A stretch of 64,000 nt of DNA, taken from JACVRW01 sp963850205. GTDB lineage: Bacteria; Actinomycetota; Thermoleophilia; Solirubrobacterales; Thermoleophilaceae. Under the pieces are notes generated by a model. It was given only the letters and a program-made list of their open reading frames with translations. It ran no database searches and was not told where the DNA came from. Positions 43,156 through 51,590 of the stretch are shown here, piece after piece. Each line of letters starts with the position of its first letter. Position 1 is the first letter of the stretch. The translations under genes were made by a program, and so were the position numbers. Where the stretch lies: the NCBI GenBank assembly GCA_963850205.1, contig CAWKKJ010000015.1:124001-188000 (forward strand). Direction: 5' to 3'.

Positions 43156-44606
43156 GCGGCGAGGTTCCGCTCGTCCTCGTCTCCAACCGCGGGCCGGCCA
43201 CGTTCGAGGACGGCGTGCCGCAACGGGGCGGAGGCGGGCTGGTGACCGCCCTGACGGGGCTCGCCAATCATCGCGACGCGGTCTGGGTGGCCTCGACGAT
43301 GACCGACGGGGACGTGGAGGTCAGCCGCGAGCACGACGGGAAGAGCTTCGAGCTGGAGCTCGAGGGAGCGGAGTATCGGGTGCGGCTGGTGGAGAGCGAC
43401 CCGGAGGCCTACGACCTCTTCTACAACGTGGTGGCCAACCCGCTGCTGTGGTTCATCCAGCATTACCTCTGGGACCTCTCCAACGCCCCGGACATCCGGC
43501 GGGGCGAGGTGGAGGCCTACGAGCAGGGCTACTGCGCGGTCAACGAGGACCTGGCTCGAGCCGTCCTCGAGGAGGTCGAGGACGAGGACCAGGCGGTGGT
43601 GATGCTGCACGACTACCACCTCTACGTCGCGCCCAAGTACATCCGTCGCGAGCGCCCCGACCTCTTTCTCCACCACTTCGTGCACATCCCCTGGACCCAG
43701 CCCGACGCCTGGCGGGTGCTGCCGGCCGACATCCGCGAGGACCTCTACGAGGGCATCCTCGCCAACGACATCATCGCCTTCCACACCCGCTCCTACCAGC
43801 GCAACTTCCTGCTCTGCTGCCGCGAGCTGTTCGACCTCGACGTGGACGAGAAGGAGGGGATCGTCTGGTTCGACGGCCGCGAGGTCTGGGTCCGCTCCTA
43901 CCCGCTGCCGATCTCGGCCGAGACCTTCCACAAGACCGCCCAGCGGCCGGCGGTGCACGAGCACGAGCGCGACATCCTGCGCCGCCGGCGCGAGCACCTG
44001 ATCCTGCGGGTCGACCGCGCTGACCTCTCGAAGAACGTGCTGCGCGGCTTCACGGCCTTCGATCTCTTCCTGGAGCAGCATCCCGAGTTCGCCGAGCAGG
44101 TGACCTTCATCGCCCACCTGATCCCCTCCCGCCAGGACGTGCCCGAGTACGCGGAGTACCTCGAGCGCATCGAGGCGCTGGTGGCGGTGGTCAACCACCG
44201 CCACGGCACCACCGACTGGATGCCGATCGAGCTCCGCCTGCGCGAGAACCTCGAGGAGGCGATCTCCGCCTACAAGCACTACGACCTCCTGATGGTCAAC
44301 GCCATGTTCGACGGCATGAACCTGATCGCCAAGGAGGGGCCGCTCGTCAACGAGCGCAACGGGGTCTCGCTGCTGAGCGAGAACACGGGCGCGCACGAGG
44401 AGCTGGCCGAGTTCGCGCTGTCGGTCAACCCCTTCGACGTGCAGGAGCAGGCCGACGCCATCTTCCGCGCGCTGTCCATGTCCGCCGAGGAGCGGTCGTG
44501 GCGCGCCCAGGGCCTGAAGCGCATCGTGACGGCACGCGACCCGGGCGACTGGGTGGACGACCAGCTGGCGGACATCGAGCGCAAGGGACGGCCGGCGGAG
44601 TCGTAG
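43152..44606 (+). CDS. otsA: Alpha,alpha-trehalose-phosphate synthase
   Basis: A 484-residue GT20 enzyme that joins glucose 6-phosphate and UDP/GDP-glucose to give trehalose 6-phosphate. Family blocks are LVLVSNRGP with GGGGLVTAL at the N-terminus, VMLHDYHLYVAPKYIR, FHTRSYQRNFL, RVDRADLSKNVLRGF (substrate loop), and MFDGMNLIAKEGPLVN near the C-terminus. The partner phosphatase gene otsB in this window is broken, so the product needs another phosphatase elsewhere in the genome. It ends at the palindrome 44615-44670. Confidence 0.93.
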   Translation: MSGEVPLVLVSNRGPATFEDGVPQRGGGGLVTALTGLANHRDAVWVASTMTDGDVEVSREHDGKSFELELEGAEYRVRLVESDPEAYDLFYNVVANPLLWFIQHYLWDLSNAPDIRRGEVEAYEQGYCAVNEDLARAVLEEVEDEDQAVVMLHDYHLYVAPKYIRRERPDLFLHHFVHIPWTQPDAWRVLPADIREDLYEGILANDIIAFHTRSYQRNFLLCCRELFDLDVDEKEGIVWFDGREVWVRSYPLPISAETFHKTAQRPAVHEHERDILRRRREHLILRVDRADLSKNVLRGFTAFDLFLEQHPEFAEQVTFIAHLIPSRQDVPEYAEYLERIEALVAVVNHRHGTTDWMPIELRLRENLEEAISAYKHYDLLMVNAMFDGMNLIAKEGPLVNERNGVSLLSENTGAHEELAEFALSVNPFDVQEQADAIFRALSMSAEERSWRAQGLKRIVTARDPGDWVDDQLADIERKGRPAES

Positions 44607-44614
44607 GGCACGCC

Positions 44615-44670
44615 GAGGGGGGTTCCTGCACTTCCGTCCCAGGATGGGACGTTCCTACCGGAACCCCTCC
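44615..44670. terminator. Palindrome, probable bidirectional terminator (type B, copy 2)
   Basis: The outer arms GAGGGGGGTTCC and GGAACCCCTCC enclose an inner CGTCCC-AGGA-TGGGACG hairpin. It lies right after the otsA stop and right before the convergent stop at 44672. Its plan matches 17508-17560, with ATGG kept in the centre. Confidence 0.65.
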
Positions 44671-44671
44671 A

Positions 44672-45169
44672 TCATCGCCGCGGATCCGGGGTGAACTCCC
44701 CGTACTTCGAGGCGGTGGGGTGCTGCGGAGGCGGTGGCTGCACGGGCGACGGCGGGGCGGGGGCCGGCGAGGGGGCGGGCGGCGGCTCGAGTACCTCCTT
44801 CGGCACGGCCGCGGGCGAGCGGGCGGGCCCAACCGCTGGCGACACTTGGGTTCGGCGTCGCGGCTTCGCCTTTCGCCCGGAGTTCCCGTCTCGCCGTCGC
44901 TGCTCCCTCCCCTTCCTAACCAGCCCCGACGGCGCCGGCGTTCGAGGCTGCTGCCGTTCTCGCCGCCGGGCCTCGGGCTGCCGCACATCAGAAGGCCAGG
45001 CCGGCTTCTGCCTCTCGACTGACGGCATGCGCGGCTCCTCAGCCTCGCACCCCCGCCCCCCGGCCACGGCAAGAGCCCCGGCGGCGAGCAGCGCGGCCAG
45101 CCTCGCCACGTTGCCCCATCGCACCCGGCGCAGCAGCCCCGGTACAGCGCCTGCCCGTCGCCGGTTCAC
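44672..45169 (-). CDS. Predicted single-pass membrane protein with basic and Pro-rich tail
   Basis: About 165 residues from GTG 45169: a basic N-terminus, one membrane helix (NVARLAALLAAGALAVAGG), then an Arg/Lys-rich stretch and a Pro-rich run (EPPPAPSPAPAPPSPVQPPP) ending in TASKYGEFTPDP. I recognise no family. Support comes from its signal-like start, its position filling the gap between otsA and rpsF, and the terminator that faces it. Low sequence complexity limits confidence. Confidence 0.5.
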   Translation of the reverse strand: MNRRRAGAVPGLLRRVRWGNVARLAALLAAGALAVAGGRGCEAEEPRMPSVERQKPAWPSDVRQPEARRRERQQPRTPAPSGLVRKGREQRRRDGNSGRKAKPRRRTQVSPAVGPARSPAAVPKEVLEPPPAPSPAPAPPSPVQPPPPQHPTASKYGEFTPDPRR

Positions 45170-45242
45170 GCTGCGGTGAAGCCCCGGGCGGGCCGCTTTC
45201 GCCCCGGGAGAACCGGATCGCGTTGCTATCGTGCCCCGCTCG

Positions 45243-45647
45243 ATGATCCGCTCCTACGACCTGATGCTGCTGCTCGACCCGAACGCGCCCGACGAGCGCC
45301 GCGAGGCGGCTACCTCGGAGGTCGAGTCGCTGATCGGCTCCGGGGGAGAGCTCGGCGAGACCTACGACTGGGGTCAGCGCCGGCTCGCCTACGAGATCGA
45401 CCACCGTCCCGAGGCGGAGTACAGGCTCTACCAGTTCCAGGGCGACCCCGCCCTCCTGGACCGGCTCAACACCCGGCTGCGCATCATGGACGGCGTGCTG
45501 CGCTTCCGGATCATCAAGCTGCGTCCCGGACAGCCGACCCCTCCGCCGCCCGACCAGCAGGCCCCGCGGCGGCGCGACGAGCGCGAGCCTCAGGACACCC
45601 GCGTGGCGGCCCGGGCGGCCGCCGACGCGCCGTCGGTCGACGAGTAG
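45243..45647 (+). CDS. rpsF: 30S ribosomal protein S6
   Basis: 134 residues: MIRSYDLMLLLDPNAPDERR at the N-terminus, then GETYDWGQRRLAYEIDHRPE and AEYRLYQFQGD, the S6 fold. A C-terminal disordered extension rich in Pro, Arg and Ala follows (about 98-134), as in many actinobacteria. ATG 45243 gives the conserved start; a GTG four codons upstream is unlikely. It heads the conserved rpsF-ssb-rpsR-rplI-dnaB block. S6 binds 16S rRNA together with S18. Confidence 0.95.
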   Translation: MIRSYDLMLLLDPNAPDERREAATSEVESLIGSGGELGETYDWGQRRLAYEIDHRPEAEYRLYQFQGDPALLDRLNTRLRIMDGVLRFRIIKLRPGQPTPPPPDQQAPRRRDEREPQDTRVAARAAADAPSVDE

Positions 45648-45844
45648 CTCGCCGCCCCTCGCCGGGCCGTTCCGGAGCCCGCTGGACCGACGCTCGGCCG
45701 CGCGTTCGTGACGGCTTCGCCAAAGAAGCCGCACTTTTCAGCAACTTCCTGTCAGGTCGGGCTGAGCGCTCCGACCCCCTTTGTACAGTCGACCGACATT
45801 CCATCAGCCGTCCAATTCAGAGCAGGACAGGGAGGACACGCCTC

Positions 45845-46312
45845 ATGGCCGGGACCAACATCAACAGAGTAATCCTGACCGGGAACCTCACCCGCGACCC
45901 CGAGCTGCGCAACTTGCCCAGCGGCACCGCCGTATGCAGCCTGCGGGTGGCCGTCAACACCCGGCGCAAGGACGGGGCGTCCGGACAATGGGTCGACAAG
46001 CCCAACTACTTCGACGTCACCGTCTGGGGCGCGCAGGGCGAAAACTGCGCCCAGTACCTGCAGAAGGGCCGTCCCGTCGCGGTCGACGGGCGCCTGGAGT
46101 GGCGGGAGTGGGAGGACAAGCAAGGCAACAAGCGCCAGTCGGTAGATATCATTGCCGACTCGGTTCAGTTCCTCGGCTCCCGTGAGGGCGGCGAGAACGG
46201 CGGCCAGAACGGCGGCCGGTTCACTCCGCAGAGCGACGTCCCCGCAGACATGGGGGATTTCCAGCAGGCGCCCGCCGGCGCCGGGGGATCGGACGACGAC
46301 ATTCCGTTCTGA
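45845..46312 (+). CDS. ssb: Single-stranded DNA-binding protein
   Basis: A 155-residue SSB with the OB fold (NRVILTGNLTRDPELRNLPS, VAVNTRRKDGASGQWV, YFDVTVWGAQGENCAQYLQK), a flexible Gly/Asn/Gln linker and the acidic tip DDDIPF that recruits replication and repair partners. ATG 45845 is the only fitting start. The 197-base gap before it holds a small hairpin (GGCTTC/GAAGCC at about 45713-45730, followed by TTTT), perhaps an attenuator or a promoter region. Confidence 0.97.
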   Translation: MAGTNINRVILTGNLTRDPELRNLPSGTAVCSLRVAVNTRRKDGASGQWVDKPNYFDVTVWGAQGENCAQYLQKGRPVAVDGRLEWREWEDKQGNKRQSVDIIADSVQFLGSREGGENGGQNGGRFTPQSDVPADMGDFQQAPAGAGGSDDDIPF

Positions 46313-46349
46313 CCCCGAGCTAGCCAGTACGTAGGGAGCAAACAGCCAA

Positions 46350-46634
46350 GTGGCGAAGCAGCGCAGCAACGCAGGCAACACGCGAGACCGCAAACGCGGC
46401 CGGGGCAAGGGCGCGATCGGCGGCGGCCGACGCAAGCCCTGTCCGTTCTGCCGCGACAAGATGGACGTCGTGGACTACAAGGACCTCGCGTCCCTCCGTC
46501 GCGCGATCAGCGACAAGGGCAAGATCCGCTCTTCGCGCGTCACCGGCGCCTGCCGCCGCCACCAGTCCCAGCTCGCGAACGCCGTCAAGCGCGCACGCGA
46601 GTTGGGCATGCTCCCCTACGTCGGGGAACGATGA
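46350..46634 (+). CDS. rpsR: 30S ribosomal protein S18
   Basis: 94 residues from GTG 46350: a basic N-terminus, then KPCPFCRDKMDVVDYKD, LASLRRAISDKGKIRSSRVT and CRRHQSQLANAVKRARELG, the S18 signature. The CPFC plus the later Cys/His suggest the zinc-binding form. It works with S6 in the small subunit. Confidence 0.97.
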   Translation: MAKQRSNAGNTRDRKRGRGKGAIGGGRRKPCPFCRDKMDVVDYKDLASLRRAISDKGKIRSSRVTGACRRHQSQLANAVKRARELGMLPYVGER

Positions 46635-46683
46635 GCCCGCGCCTCTTCCGGCGCGGCCACCGGTCCCGGTAAGGACGAGGACC

Positions 46684-47136
46684 ATGGCTCAAGCGATCCT
46701 TCTCAAGGACGTGGATACGCTCGGTGAGCGGGGCGACGTCATCGACGTGGCGTCCGGCTACCTGCGCAACTATCTCGTGCCGCGCAAGCTCGCCCAGGCG
46801 GCCACGCCGGCGGCGATCGCCGAGACCGAGCGCCGTCGCGAAGCCGCCGAGCGCGCCGCCGTCGAGGCGGCCGCCAAGGCCGAGGAGACCGCGGCGCTCT
46901 TGCGCAAGACCGTGCTGACCATCTCCCACCAGGCGGGTGACGACGGGCGCCTCTTCGGCTCGGTCACCTCGCAGGAGATCGTCGACGCGATCCGCCAGGC
47001 CCGCGGGGTCCGGCTCGAGAAGCGGCGCGTCCGGCTGGAGGAGAACATCCGGACCACGGGCACGCACATGGTCACCGTCGAAATCGCGGACGGCGTGACG
47101 ACTGAAATAAAAACCATCGTCACGCCCCAGGCGTAG
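46684..47136 (+). CDS. rplI: 50S ribosomal protein L9
   Basis: 150 residues with the L9 N-terminal domain (AILLKDVDTLGERGDVIDVA, SGYLRNYLVPRKLA), the long connecting helix rich in Ala/Glu (about 45-75), and the C-terminal rRNA-binding domain (GRLFGSVTSQEIVDAIRQA). GAGGACC lies upstream of ATG 46684. Confidence 0.97.
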   Translation: MAQAILLKDVDTLGERGDVIDVASGYLRNYLVPRKLAQAATPAAIAETERRREAAERAAVEAAAKAEETAALLRKTVLTISHQAGDDGRLFGSVTSQEIVDAIRQARGVRLEKRRVRLEENIRTTGTHMVTVEIADGVTTEIKTIVTPQA

Positions 47137-47189
47137 TCAGTGACGCTGCGCGGGCTCGCCCGCGCCCTGACGAACCATGCGACGTGCTG

Positions 47190-48587
47190 ATGGCCGTCAC
47201 TAGCGCACCCAACGCCGGCGCGGGCAGCGTTCCTCCTCACAACGAGGAGGCCGAGGCCTCGGTTCTCGGGGCCATCCTGCTCACCGAGCAGGCGCTCGAC
47301 GGCGTGCTGCTCGAGGTGGGGCTCCGGCCTGAGGACTTCTACCGGCCCCGCCACCAGCTGATCTTCCGGGCCATGATCCGCCTCAAGGAGAAGGCGGAGC
47401 CCGACGCGGTCGATGCCCTCACGGTCACCGAGGACCTGCGGCGGGCCGGCGAGCTGGAGAAGGCGGGCGGCGAGGCCTTTCTTCATTCGCTGCCCACGGT
47501 GGTCCCGGCGGTCGGTGCGGTGCTCGACTACGCGCGCATCGTCAAGGACCACGCGCTGCTGCGCAGCCTTCTCAGCGCCACCCGCGACATCCAGGAGGAC
47601 GTGCTCGCCCACCGGGGTGAGCCCCGGGAGCTGATCGAGCGGGCCGAGGCCGTCCTGTTCCGGATCGGGCACGACGGCGGCACCGCCGAGATGAAGTCGA
47701 TCGAGGCGATCCTGCACGAGGAGATCGACCGGCTCGAGGAGCTCTCGCGCAAGGACGTGGGGCTCACCGGGACGCCCTCGGGGTTCACGGACATCGATCA
47801 GCTCACCGGCGGGTTCCAGCCCGGCAACCTGATCGTGGTAGCCGCGAGACCATCCATGGGCAAGTCGACTTTGGCTACCAACATGATCGAGAACGCCGCG
47901 ATCGACCACGGCGTCCCGGTGGCCCTGTTCTCGCTGGAGATGTCGGAGACCGAGCTCGCTCACCGCTTCATCGCCTCGCAGGCCCGGGTGTCGAGCGACG
48001 ACCTGCGCAAGGGGCGCGTCAAGGGTGACCGCTGGCCGAAGGTGCTGAACGCGGTCGAGAAGCTGGCCAGCGCGCCCATCTACCTCGACGACTCGAGCGA
48101 CATCGGCGTGCTCGAGATGCGGGCCAAGGCCCGGCGGCTGCACGCCCGGCACGGGCTGGGGCTGATCGTCGTGGACTACCTGCAGCTGGTGCGGCCGGAG
48201 GGACGTTCGGACAGCCGGGTCGAGCAGGTGGGGCAGATCAGCCGCGGGCTCAAGATCCTCGCCCGCGAGCTCGACATCCCGGTGGTGGCGGTGTCGCAGC
48301 TCTCGCGCGCGGTCGAGGCCCGCAACCCGCCGCTGCCGATGCTGTCCGATCTGCGCGAGAGCGGCCAGCTCGAGCAGGACGCGGACGTCGTGATGTTCGT
48401 CTACCGCGAGGACTACTACGACGAGCAGTCCGACCGGATCGGCGAGGCCGACATCATCGTGGCCAAGCACCGCAACGGGCCGATCGGCAAGATCGCCCTC
48501 ACCTTCCTCTCGAAGTATCCGCGCTTCGCCAACCTGTACCGCGAGCGCACCGTCGACGTGGGCCTGCCGCAGAACGGCTCGGGTTGA
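47190..48587 (+). CDS. dnaB: Replicative DNA helicase
   Basis: A 465-residue DnaB. The N-terminal domain (PPHNEEAEASVLGAILLTEQ) and the RecA-like ATPase are both complete: Walker A ARPSMGKSTLA near 220, Walker B GLIVVDYLQLV near 325, and VVAVSQLSRAVEARNPPLPM with LRESGQLEQDADVVMFVYR. No intein is present. ATG 47190; the next gene begins at its stop. Confidence 0.97.
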   Translation: MAVTSAPNAGAGSVPPHNEEAEASVLGAILLTEQALDGVLLEVGLRPEDFYRPRHQLIFRAMIRLKEKAEPDAVDALTVTEDLRRAGELEKAGGEAFLHSLPTVVPAVGAVLDYARIVKDHALLRSLLSATRDIQEDVLAHRGEPRELIERAEAVLFRIGHDGGTAEMKSIEAILHEEIDRLEELSRKDVGLTGTPSGFTDIDQLTGGFQPGNLIVVAARPSMGKSTLATNMIENAAIDHGVPVALFSLEMSETELAHRFIASQARVSSDDLRKGRVKGDRWPKVLNAVEKLASAPIYLDDSSDIGVLEMRAKARRLHARHGLGLIVVDYLQLVRPEGRSDSRVEQVGQISRGLKILARELDIPVVAVSQLSRAVEARNPPLPMLSDLRESGQLEQDADVVMFVYREDYYDEQSDRIGEADIIVAKHRNGPIGKIALTFLSKYPRFANLYRERTVDVGLPQNGSG

Positions 48588-49480
48588 TGCTGCGGCAGGT
48601 ACCCGACGAGGAACCCCGCTGCCCCCTCGGGGAGTGCGACGGCAGCACCTGGATCTTCGACGAGGAGCTGGGCGAGGCGCGGCCCTGCCGCTGCCGCGAG
48701 CAGCGCGTCCGGCAGGCGGTGAGCGGCGGTCTGGGCACCGGCATCGGCCGGCGCTTCCTGGAGGTGTCCTTCGAGCGTGAGCCGATCGTGTCGCTCGACC
48801 CGGTCGTGCTGCGTCAGGTCCGAGCCTTCGTGCGCTCGATCGACGACCACCTGGAGGCGGGCCGCGGCCTCTGGTTCGACGGCCCCGTGGGCACCGGCAA
48901 GACCTCGCTCGCCGTGCTGGTGGCCAAAGCGGCCAAGGACGCCGGGCGCTCCTACGCGGTCTACCCGGTGCCGCGCCTCCTGGCGGAGATCAAGCGCACC
49001 TACGACCGCGACTCGAGCGACACCTACCTGGGCGTCTTTCGCCGGCTCTGCTCGGTGGATGTGCTGGTGCTCGACGACCTGGGCGTGGAGAAGCAGACCG
49101 AGTGGGTCCTGGAGCAGCTCTACTCGATCGTCAACGAGCGCTGGCAGGACCGGCGCTCGATCATCGTCACCACCAACGTCCCGGAGCCGGATCCGGAGGC
49201 GGTCACCCCGATGCTGCGGGCCGGCGTGCTGGCGCTGCGCGAGCTGGCGGCCCGCGACCGCCTGGAGGCCCGCGACCTGGACGAGCTGCGCCGCCTGGTG
49301 GAGCGCCTGGAGCGCGTGGGCGCCACGGTGGAGAACCTCGAGGCCGCGGGGGCGTCGGACCCCATCGCCCGGCTGCGCCGGCAGGTCGGCTCCCGGACGG
49401 TGTCGCGGCTGGTCGAGATCTGCGACGACCCGATCCCGATCATGGGTCCGGACCGGCGTATGGCTGCTCAAGGCGCCTAG
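48587..49480 (+). CDS. DnaC/DnaI-like AAA+ ATPase (probable helicase loader)
   Basis: A 297-residue protein. The N-terminus has a cysteine cluster (RCPLGECDG and RPCRCREQ) like the zinc-binding domain of DnaI. The AAA+ core has Walker A FDGPVGTGKTSLAVLVA near 107 and Walker B VLVLDDLGVEK near 166, with ATTN-like sensor 1 in IIVTTNVPEP. A C-terminal helical extension of about 90 residues is unusual. The one-base overlap with dnaB supports a role in loading the helicase; IstB-like function is less likely because no transposase is near. Confidence 0.8.
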   Translation: MLRQVPDEEPRCPLGECDGSTWIFDEELGEARPCRCREQRVRQAVSGGLGTGIGRRFLEVSFEREPIVSLDPVVLRQVRAFVRSIDDHLEAGRGLWFDGPVGTGKTSLAVLVAKAAKDAGRSYAVYPVPRLLAEIKRTYDRDSSDTYLGVFRRLCSVDVLVLDDLGVEKQTEWVLEQLYSIVNERWQDRRSIIVTTNVPEPDPEAVTPMLRAGVLALRELAARDRLEARDLDELRRLVERLERVGATVENLEAAGASDPIARLRRQVGSRTVSRLVEICDDPIPIMGPDRRMAAQGA

Positions 49481-49492
49481 ACTCGAACCGTC

Positions 49493-50800
49493 ATGCCGGG
49501 CCTGGCCATCGTGGGCGCCCAATGGGGCGACGAGGGGAAGGGGAAGGTCGTCGACCTGCTCGCCGAGCAGGCCGACCTCGTGATGCGCTTTCAGGGCGGC
49601 AACAACGCCGGCCACACGATCGTGCGCGACGGCGAGACGTTCAAGTTCCACCTGGTGCCCTCGGGCATCCTCTACCCAGGCAAGCTGTGCGCGATCGGCA
49701 ACGGGGTGGTGGTCGATCCCAAGGTCCTCACCGAGGAGATCGACGAGCTACGGCGCCGCCGGGTGGACATCAGCGGCCTGCGGATCTCGGCCAACTCCCA
49801 TCTGATCATGCCGTACCACAAGCTGCTCGACCACGCCGGCGAGGCGCGGCTCGGCAAGCTGCAGATCGGCACCACCCGCCGCGGCATCGGTCCCTGCTAT
49901 GCGGACAAGGCCGCACGCCTCGGGATCCGGATGCAGGACCTGCTCGACGAGAAGATCCTGCGCAAGAAGATCTACGCGGCGATGGAGCCCAAGCGCCTCA
50001 TGCTGCGCCCCTTCGCCAAGGACCCTCAGCTCGACCTGCACACGATGACCGAGGAGTACCGCATCCTCGGGCACCGGCTGGAGTCGTACATCGCCGACAC
50101 CGCGCCCATCGCCTGGCGGGTGCTCGACGAGGGCGGGCTCGTGATCTTCGAGGGCGCGCAGGGAACGATGCTCGACATCGATCACGGCACCTATCCGTTC
50201 GTCACCTCGTCGAATCCGGTGGCGGGCAGCGCCTGCGTGGGCGCCGGGGTGGGGCCGAGCTCGATCCACGACGTCTGGGGCATCGCCAAGGCCTACGCCA
50301 CCCGGGTGGGCGCCGGCCCCTTTCCCACCGAGCTGGACGACGCCCTGGGGGAGCAGATCCGCGAGGCCGGCAGCGAGTTCGGCACCACCACCGGCCGGGC
50401 CCGGCGGACCGGATGGCTCGACCTGGTGGCCCTGCGTTACGCAACGCGGGTCAACGGGCTGACCGGGCTCGTGGTCACCAAGCTCGACGTGCTCACCGGC
50501 ATCGACCCGCTGCACATCGCGGTGCGCTACCTCGGCCCGGAGGGGGCGACGTTCGAGAGCTTCCCCTACCACCAGTCGATCCTGCACAAGGCGCGCGGGG
50601 ACCTCATCGAGCTGCCGGGCTGGCACGAGAACATCTCCGGCTGCCGCTCGGTGGACGAGCTGCCGGCCACCGCTCAGGCCTACCTCGACTTCATCTCGGA
50701 GTTCCTGAGCATCCCGATCGTGATGATCGGCGTGGGCCCGGGTCGCGACGAGATGATCTGGACGGCCGCGGCCGAGCGCGTGCGCCCGGCGGCAGCCTGA
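49493..50800 (+). CDS. purA: Adenylosuccinate synthetase
   Basis: A 435-residue enzyme joining IMP and aspartate with GTP in AMP synthesis. The P-loop is WGDEGKGKVVDLLAEQ near 12, followed by GGNNAGHTIV, TTRRGIGPCYADKAAR, EGAQGTMLDIDHGTYPFVTS, and GTTTGRARRTGWLDL, all canonical. ATG 49493 lies 12 bases after the DnaC-like gene. It converges on the DUF4190 gene with only 20 bases between. Confidence 0.97.
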   Translation: MPGLAIVGAQWGDEGKGKVVDLLAEQADLVMRFQGGNNAGHTIVRDGETFKFHLVPSGILYPGKLCAIGNGVVVDPKVLTEEIDELRRRRVDISGLRISANSHLIMPYHKLLDHAGEARLGKLQIGTTRRGIGPCYADKAARLGIRMQDLLDEKILRKKIYAAMEPKRLMLRPFAKDPQLDLHTMTEEYRILGHRLESYIADTAPIAWRVLDEGGLVIFEGAQGTMLDIDHGTYPFVTSSNPVAGSACVGAGVGPSSIHDVWGIAKAYATRVGAGPFPTELDDALGEQIREAGSEFGTTTGRARRTGWLDLVALRYATRVNGLTGLVVTKLDVLTGIDPLHIAVRYLGPEGATFESFPYHQSILHKARGDLIELPGWHENISGCRSVDELPATAQAYLDFISEFLSIPIVMIGVGPGRDEMIWTAAAERVRPAAA

Positions 50801-50820
50801 CCCGCGGGGGCGCCGCCGGC

Positions 50821-51186
50821 TCAGTCGGAGGAGGCCACCGCACGGTCGCCAGCACCACGATCGCCGCCAGGACGCCGAGGACGATGATCACCGTGCCGAT
50901 GATCCCCATGATCCAGCCTGCCGTAGCCAGGCCGCGGCCGCCGAGCGCTTCCGCCCGACGCGTCGACCGCGGTGCGCGCCTTTGCCCCCTGCCACCAGGC
51001 AAAGGGAGCGCAGATCGAGCAGATGGTGATCCCCAGGATGCCGAGCACGAGCGACGCCACTGCGCCGTCCGCGTTCGGCGGGCTCTGGTAGACGGGCCCC
51101 TGCGGCGCCTGAGGTTGACCGGGCGCCGGCGCCTCCGGAGCCCCGCCGGCCTGCGGAACATCGCGGCCGCGGTTGGGGTCCTCCAT
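50821..51186 (-). pseudogene. DUF4190-type small membrane protein gene with a frameshift
   Basis: Starts at ATG 51186 with a strong AAGGAGG upstream. The first part is Pro/Gln-rich, then GAVASLVLGILGITICSIC (first helix) and WWQGAKARTAVDASGG. The expected continuation ALGGRGLATAGWIMGIIGTV with the second helix VIIVLGVLAAIVVLATV exists but in another frame. Removing one A (minus strand, at about 50949-50950) restores it. As read, the product ends in an Arg/Gly/His-rich tail with no second helix. It could be a recent mutation or a sequencing error. Confidence 0.75.
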
Positions 51187-51188
51187 GG

Positions 51189-51506
51189 TCAAGCCACCTC
51201 CTTGGTCAACTGCAGAACCCAGCTGAACATCAGCGCCGCGCCGCCGGCCGCCAACACCGCGGGCGGCCACAATCGCGCCGGTCTGTCGTGTCGGGCCAGC
51301 GCCAGCCGGGCGAGGACCGCGACAGCGACTAGCGGGACCAGGACGCCGATCGGCGAGAAGGCGACGCTCGCGGCCAGGTCCGCCTGCCCGAGCTCGAACA
51401 GGCTCCGGGTGGCGCCGCAGAACGGGCAGGGCAGCCCCGTGACGAGCCTGAAGGCGCACAGCGTCGGCCCGTCGGGCCGGGCGCCTGCGACCGCTCCCAG
51501 CCCCAC
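51189..51506 (-). CDS. DUF2752 membrane protein
   Basis: 105 residues from GTG 51506; the frame is open further up to the RDD stop, so a CTG start could add about 25 residues. The family signature is CAFRLVTGLPCPFCGATRSL, followed by an amphipathic segment and two helices (GVLVPLVAVAVLARLAL, PPAVLAAGGAALMFSWVL). DUF2752 proteins are small integral membrane proteins of unknown role. It lies 2 bases before the DUF4190 gene. Confidence 0.85.
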   Translation of the reverse strand: MGLGAVAGARPDGPTLCAFRLVTGLPCPFCGATRSLFELGQADLAASVAFSPIGVLVPLVAVAVLARLALARHDRPARLWPPAVLAAGGAALMFSWVLQLTKEVA

Positions 51507-51590
51507 CGCTCCGAGCGCGGCGATGCTGAGCCCGGCGGCAGGCAGGTCCGCCGGGCCGAGCTCGCCCCGCAGGGGCGAGCCCGGTATTCG

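Noticed and set aside
45170..45242. S6:S18-binding leader before rpsF
   Set aside because: A GC-rich hairpin is present (CCCGGGCG with CGCCCCGGG), but I cannot recognise the defining bulge and loop.
45713..45740. Intrinsic terminator between rpsF and ssb
   Set aside because: The stem is only 6 bp and the TTTT begins several bases later; termination here would split a conserved operon, so it is not called.
48587..49480. IstB transposition ATPase
   Set aside because: No IstA transposase, terminal repeats or target duplication is near, and the gene is coupled to dnaB.
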